Assembly: GCA_946610655.1 (NCBI GenBank)
Contig: CAMOCH010000041.1
Span: 1 to 7,805 of the forward strand
DNA length: 7,805 bases
Reading direction: 5' to 3'
DNA from: an uncultured Clostridia bacterium
GTDB lineage: Bacteria > Bacillota > Clostridia > Christensenellales > UBA1242
The notes below the pieces were generated by a model. That model was not told where the DNA came from and did no database searches. It was given only the letters and a program-made list of their open reading frames with translations. Numbering within the stretch: position 1 is the stretch's first letter; every line of letters starts with the position of its first letter. The position numbers were made by a program, and so were the translations under genes. Below are positions 4,937 to 7,805 of this stretch, in pieces.

Positions 4937-6310
4937 TTGAAAGCATACGATGGAGAACTTAATTTAAATAAAATTTGGCAAGATGCACTTGAAGAAATTT
5001 CAAAGAGTGTTTCTATGATTAGTTTTGATGTTTGGATTAAAACACTTGATGTGGTTGATTTAAAAGATAACACATTGGTGCTTTCAACTTCTTCAAATAG
5101 TGGCAAACAAACAATACTCAAAAACTATAAAGACCTTATTGTTGCAGGAATTAACAAGGTTCATTCTGCAATAAGTGATGTTGAAATTGTTGTTGAAAAC
5201 GAGGAAGATCAAGAAAAAGAAGAAGATGCTGCAAATGTTCAAAAACCAGAAAGAAAAAAGGTCACAAAGGTTGTGAGCAGTTTTCCTTTTAACCCAAAAT
5301 ACACCTTTGACACATTTGTTGTTGGTCCAAGCAATCAGTTTGTTACAGCTGCTGCAAAAAGCGTTGCGGAAAACCCTGGTGCATCATTTAACCCACTGTT
5401 TATATATGGTGGCGTGGGGCTTGGAAAAACTCACTTGCTTCATGCAATTGGAAATTATATAACCGAAAACAAACCAAAACTTAATGTTGTTTATGTAACA
5501 ATAGAAAAGTTTATGAATGAGCTTATTGAGTCAATTCAAAACAACAAACGTGGCGCAAACATAGATTTTCGTTCAAAATATAGATCAGCAGATGTTTTGA
5601 TTGTTGATGATATTCAGTTTATCATTGGCAAAAATGCTGTTCAAGAGGAATTTTTCCACACATTTAATGAACTTCATGAAAGTGGGAAACAAATTGTTAT
5701 ATCAAGTGATAGACCAATTAGTGAAATGAACCCTCTTGAAGAGAGAATTAGAAGTCGTCTTGGTTGGGGGCTTCCTGCAGACATTGGTTATCCAGAACTT
5801 GAAACCAGAATTGCAATACTTAACAAAAAGGCATATATTGAAAGATACAACGTTGCAAGAGATGTTATAAATTACATTGCAGAATCTGTAACAACAAACG
5901 TTAGAGATATGGAAGGATACCTTACAAGAGCAGTTTATTATGCAAAGATGCTTGGTAAAGATATTGTTACAATGGACGTTGCGAAAGAAGCACTTAAAGA
6001 TATTGCTGAGCAGAGTGAAGATAATATTGATGCTGGAAGAATTATTGAATGCGTTTGCAAATTTTATAATCTTAAAAAAGAAGAAATTTTGGCAAGAAAA
6101 AGAACAAAAGAAATTGCCGAAGCAAGACAAGTTGCAATGTATTTAATTAGCGAAATGCTTAGCATGCCACTTAAAGCTGTTGGTAACATTTTTGGTAAAG
6201 ATCACACAACTGTTATTTATGCCAAAACTCAAATAACAGAAGAAATGAAGAAAAACAAAAAACTTGCTGTTGAAATTAATGATATGAAGCAAATGTTAAA
6301 AGGAAATTAA
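4937..6310 (+). CDS. dnaA: Chromosomal replication initiator DnaA (TTG start)
   Basis: 457 residues, normal length. DnaA binds DnaA boxes at oriC, forms an ATP-dependent filament, opens the duplex and helps load the helicase; it also regulates transcription. Domain I (about 1-85) has the expected I-W and F-D-V-W-I residues; domain II is a short acidic-then-basic linker (about 86-112). Domain III AAA+ follows: Walker A G158-T165 (GGVGLGKT), Walker B L-I-V-D-D (221-225), sensor 1 around I-S-S-D (255-258), arginine-finger region S-R-L-G-W-G-L (R274), sensor 2 N-V-R-D-M-E-G (R323). Domain IV carries A-R-K-R (386-389) and the helix-turn-helix signature K-D-H-T-T-V (421-426). The arginine equivalent to E. 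coli R399 and the D-H-T-T contact residues are kept. The loop before them is one residue shorter than in E. coli (F-G-K versus F-G-G-R). The TTG start is supported by AGGAG. Followed 11 bases later by dnaN, so the two form an operon; divergent from recF. Confidence 0.98.
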   Translation: MKAYDGELNLNKIWQDALEEISKSVSMISFDVWIKTLDVVDLKDNTLVLSTSSNSGKQTILKNYKDLIVAGINKVHSAISDVEIVVENEEDQEKEEDAANVQKPERKKVTKVVSSFPFNPKYTFDTFVVGPSNQFVTAAAKSVAENPGASFNPLFIYGGVGLGKTHLLHAIGNYITENKPKLNVVYVTIEKFMNELIESIQNNKRGANIDFRSKYRSADVLIVDDIQFIIGKNAVQEEFFHTFNELHESGKQIVISSDRPISEMNPLEERIRSRLGWGLPADIGYPELETRIAILNKKAYIERYNVARDVINYIAESVTTNVRDMEGYLTRAVYYAKMLGKDIVTMDVAKEALKDIAEQSEDNIDAGRIIECVCKFYNLKKEEILARKRTKEIAEARQVAMYLISEMLSMPLKAVGNIFGKDHTTVIYAKTQITEEMKKNKKLAVEINDMKQMLKGN

Positions 6311-6315
6311 AGGAG
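6311..6315 (+). promoter_or_regulatory. Ribosome binding site of dnaN
   Basis: AGGAG immediately follows the dnaA stop and is six bases before the dnaN ATG at 6322. It fills most of the 11-base gap, which leaves no space for a dnaN promoter or for DnaA boxes. Confidence 0.85.
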
Positions 6316-6321
6316 AATATT

Positions 6322-7425
6322 ATGAGAGTTATATGTGAAGGATTAGATTTAAGCGATGCAGTTTTAAAAGTTATAAAAGCAACTGCAGTAAGAACCACAA
6401 ATCCAATACTTGAAGGTATTAAACTTACTGCCAGCGAAGATGCTTTAACTCTTTCTGCAACCGATTTGGAAATTTCAATTCAAAAAACAATACCTGCCGA
6501 TGTTAAAGTTGCGGGCGAAGTTGTTGTTCCTGGTAAATTTTTCGCAGACTTTGTTAAAAAATTGTCTAACGAACAAATTGATATGGAATTAAATAAGGGT
6601 CAACTTAAAATTAAATACACCGATAGTGAAGGTTTTTTGCAACTTCTTAATGTCGATGAATTTCCTGTTATTAAAGCTTTTGATAATAGTGACTATTTTT
6701 CAATCAGCAAATTAGATTTTAAAGATGCCATTGAAAAAACAATTTTTGCTGTTGCTGTTGATGATGCAAGACCAATTCTTAAAGGTTGCGGCTTTGAAAT
6801 TGTTGGTGATGAGCTTGTTGTTGCTGCACTTGACGGATTTAGAATTTCTCAAATTAAACACAGAATTATTTCTTCATCAGGAAACATGAAATTTGTTGTT
6901 CCTGCAAGATGCCTTGCTGAAATCAGCAAACTTATTGAAGGTGATGATGAAGAACTTAAAGTTTATGTTTCAAACAACTATATGCAAGTTACAATTGGAA
7001 CAACTCAAATAATCACCCGTAAACTTGATGGTGAATATATCAACTATAAAAGTGCACTTTCAATTCCAACAGATACAAACATAATAATCAACAAAAAACA
7101 ACTTGAATTTGGGCTTGAAAGAGCAAGTTTGCTTGCAAGATTTAACTCAAATAACTTAATCAGATTTGATATCAAAGACAAACTTTTAACCATTTCAAGT
7201 TCTTCAGATATAGGAAATGTTAAAGAAAATATTCCTATTGCAACCGAAGGTAAAGACCTTGCAATTGCATTTAACGCAAGATATTTAGGAGATGTTTTGC
7301 ACAATATTAATGAAGAATATATCAAAATTAGTTTTGCTCTTAGCAGCAACCCATTTTTGATAACATCTCCAGATAATCCAAGCTATGTATTCTTGATTTT
7401 CCCAGTGAGAATTGTTGGAGAATAA
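6322..7425 (+). CDS. dnaN: DNA polymerase III beta subunit (sliding clamp)
   Basis: 367 residues, the usual clamp length. The protein dimerises as a ring around DNA and tethers Pol III and many repair partners. Three repeated clamp folds are expected at roughly 1-120, 125-245 and 246-365. Recognisable family segments are the N-terminal T-T-N-P-I-L-E-G-I (25-33), V-D-E-F-P (111-115), D-D-A-R-P-I-L-K-G (147-155), D-G-F-R-I-S (171-176), R-K-L-D-G-E-Y (233-239) and the C-terminal Y-V-F-L-I-F-P-V-R. Four residues (I-V-G-E) follow the terminal P-V-R, which is a few more than in E. coli; this end forms part of the partner-binding pocket. It follows dnaA by 11 bases and is very likely transcribed with it. 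The downstream membrane-protein gene starts one base after its stop. Confidence 0.97.
   Translation: MRVICEGLDLSDAVLKVIKATAVRTTNPILEGIKLTASEDALTLSATDLEISIQKTIPADVKVAGEVVVPGKFFADFVKKLSNEQIDMELNKGQLKIKYTDSEGFLQLLNVDEFPVIKAFDNSDYFSISKLDFKDAIEKTIFAVAVDDARPILKGCGFEIVGDELVVAALDGFRISQIKHRIISSSGNMKFVVPARCLAEISKLIEGDDEELKVYVSNNYMQVTIGTTQIITRKLDGEYINYKSALSIPTDTNIIINKKQLEFGLERASLLARFNSNNLIRFDIKDKLLTISSSSDIGNVKENIPIATEGKDLAIAFNARYLGDVLHNINEEYIKISFALSSNPFLITSPDNPSYVFLIFPVRIVGE
7417..7420 (+). promoter_or_regulatory. Ribosome binding site of the membrane protein, inside dnaN
   Basis: GGAG overlaps the last sense codons of dnaN and is six bases before the ATG at 7427. This layout favours translational coupling to dnaN and supports ATG 7427 over the in-frame TTG codons at 7412 and 7415. 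Confidence 0.7.
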
Positions 7426-7426
7426 T

Positions 7427-7792
7427 ATGAAAAAACTTTCAAAAATTATTTTATACGTGTTATTAGCAGCTTGTGCCGTTTGGGCAGTGATGCTTTCGCT
7501 TGGTGCATTTGGCGCTATAAAAACAAATGCTTTTGCAAGCAAGCATTTTAATTATGTTATTGCACTTGTTGTTGATATTGCTTGTTTGATTTTGTTTGTG
7601 GGTCTTTTGTTTGTTGAAAAAATAAGGGGCTTAACAATACCAGAATGGTTCAAAATTGTGTTCTATGTTGAGTTTTTCGTTTTGACAAATGTTTATTGCT
7701 ATTTTAGGTTATATCAAACATCTGCAGGATTAATTGTTTGTGCAATAATGCTTGCAATAGTATTTAATATTTCGAGATTATCAAAAATATGA
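7427..7792 (+). CDS. Small four-helix membrane protein of unknown function
   Basis: 121 residues beginning M-K-K-L. Four hydrophobic stretches are visible at about 7-30, 42-63, 74-95 and 98-116, separated by short polar turns (K32-H40, E64-E73), and the C-terminus ends R-L-S-K-I. A lysine-bearing N-terminus suggests both ends lie in the cytoplasm. I recognise no catalytic motif or named family. It follows dnaN by one base, with its RBS in the dnaN coding sequence, so it is probably expressed as the third gene of the dnaA-dnaN operon, a place often occupied by recF or yaaA in related bacteria. It ends with TGA, the only non-TAA stop in the window. The 13 bases after it hold no visible terminator, so the operon may continue. 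The first helix could also be read as an uncleaved signal anchor. Confidence 0.8.
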   Translation: MKKLSKIILYVLLAACAVWAVMLSLGAFGAIKTNAFASKHFNYVIALVVDIACLILFVGLLFVEKIRGLTIPEWFKIVFYVEFFVLTNVYCYFRLYQTSAGLIVCAIMLAIVFNISRLSKI

Positions 7793-7805
7793 TCTTTTTC
7801 TGAGC

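Noticed and set aside
7790..7792. TGA as a tryptophan codon (Mycoplasma-type code)
   Set aside because: All tryptophans in leuS, recF and dnaA use TGG, and every conserved gene reads through without internal TGA, so TGA is a stop here.
1..7805. CRISPR arrays, transposases, integrase or attachment sites, tRNA or rRNA genes
   Set aside because: No spaced direct-repeat array, no terminal inverted repeats with a transposase, and no tRNA- or rRNA-like segment was seen; coding sequence fills almost all the window.

Overview
The window looks like a chromosomal core-gene segment from a low-GC, Gram-positive-type bacterium (Bacillota/Clostridia-like). The case rests on strong A+T bias in codons and gaps, GGAGG-type ribosome binding sites, a Jag/KhpB protein close to dnaA and dnaN, a lipoprotein signal peptide, and rho-independent terminators. 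Tryptophan is always TGG and no gene is interrupted by TGA, so the standard bacterial code applies rather than the Mycoplasma code. I cannot name a genus.

Layout from left to right. (1) The 3' part of jag/khpB (KH-II plus R3H RNA-binding protein), cut by the window edge, is followed 12 bases later by a complete leuS (leucyl-tRNA synthetase). The pair looks like one operon that ends at a strong hairpin terminator (2905-2932). (2) A stand-alone lipoprotein gene of unknown function (3034-3717) has its own promoter and strong RBS. It ends in a terminator that also serves the convergent recF. (3) recF lies on the minus strand (3748-4827) and is divergent from dnaA. Its -10 box ends six bases before the start codon, so its message is probably leaderless. 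(4) A very A/T-rich divergent region of 109 bases (4828-4936) holds back-to-back recF and dnaA promoters and two direct copies of a 10-mer, one inside each promoter. (5) dnaA (TTG start at 4937) and dnaN are joined by an 11-base gap. dnaN is followed after one base by a small four-helix membrane protein of unknown function whose RBS lies inside the end of dnaN.

Together the genes are a replication-initiation module: DnaA initiator, beta clamp, and RecF gap-repair loader. Translation and RNA-binding genes lie to the left. The arrangement differs from the common dnaA-dnaN-recF-gyrB order because recF is flipped to the other side of dnaA.

I found no mobile element, CRISPR array, tRNA or rRNA, and no clearly new multi-gene system. 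The most interesting signals are subtle: a LeuRS with several unusual residues in the leucine pocket and in the editing-site threonine-rich motif, the leaderless recF promoter, and the repeated 10-mer in the recF/dnaA divergent region, which might be an autoregulatory or origin element.
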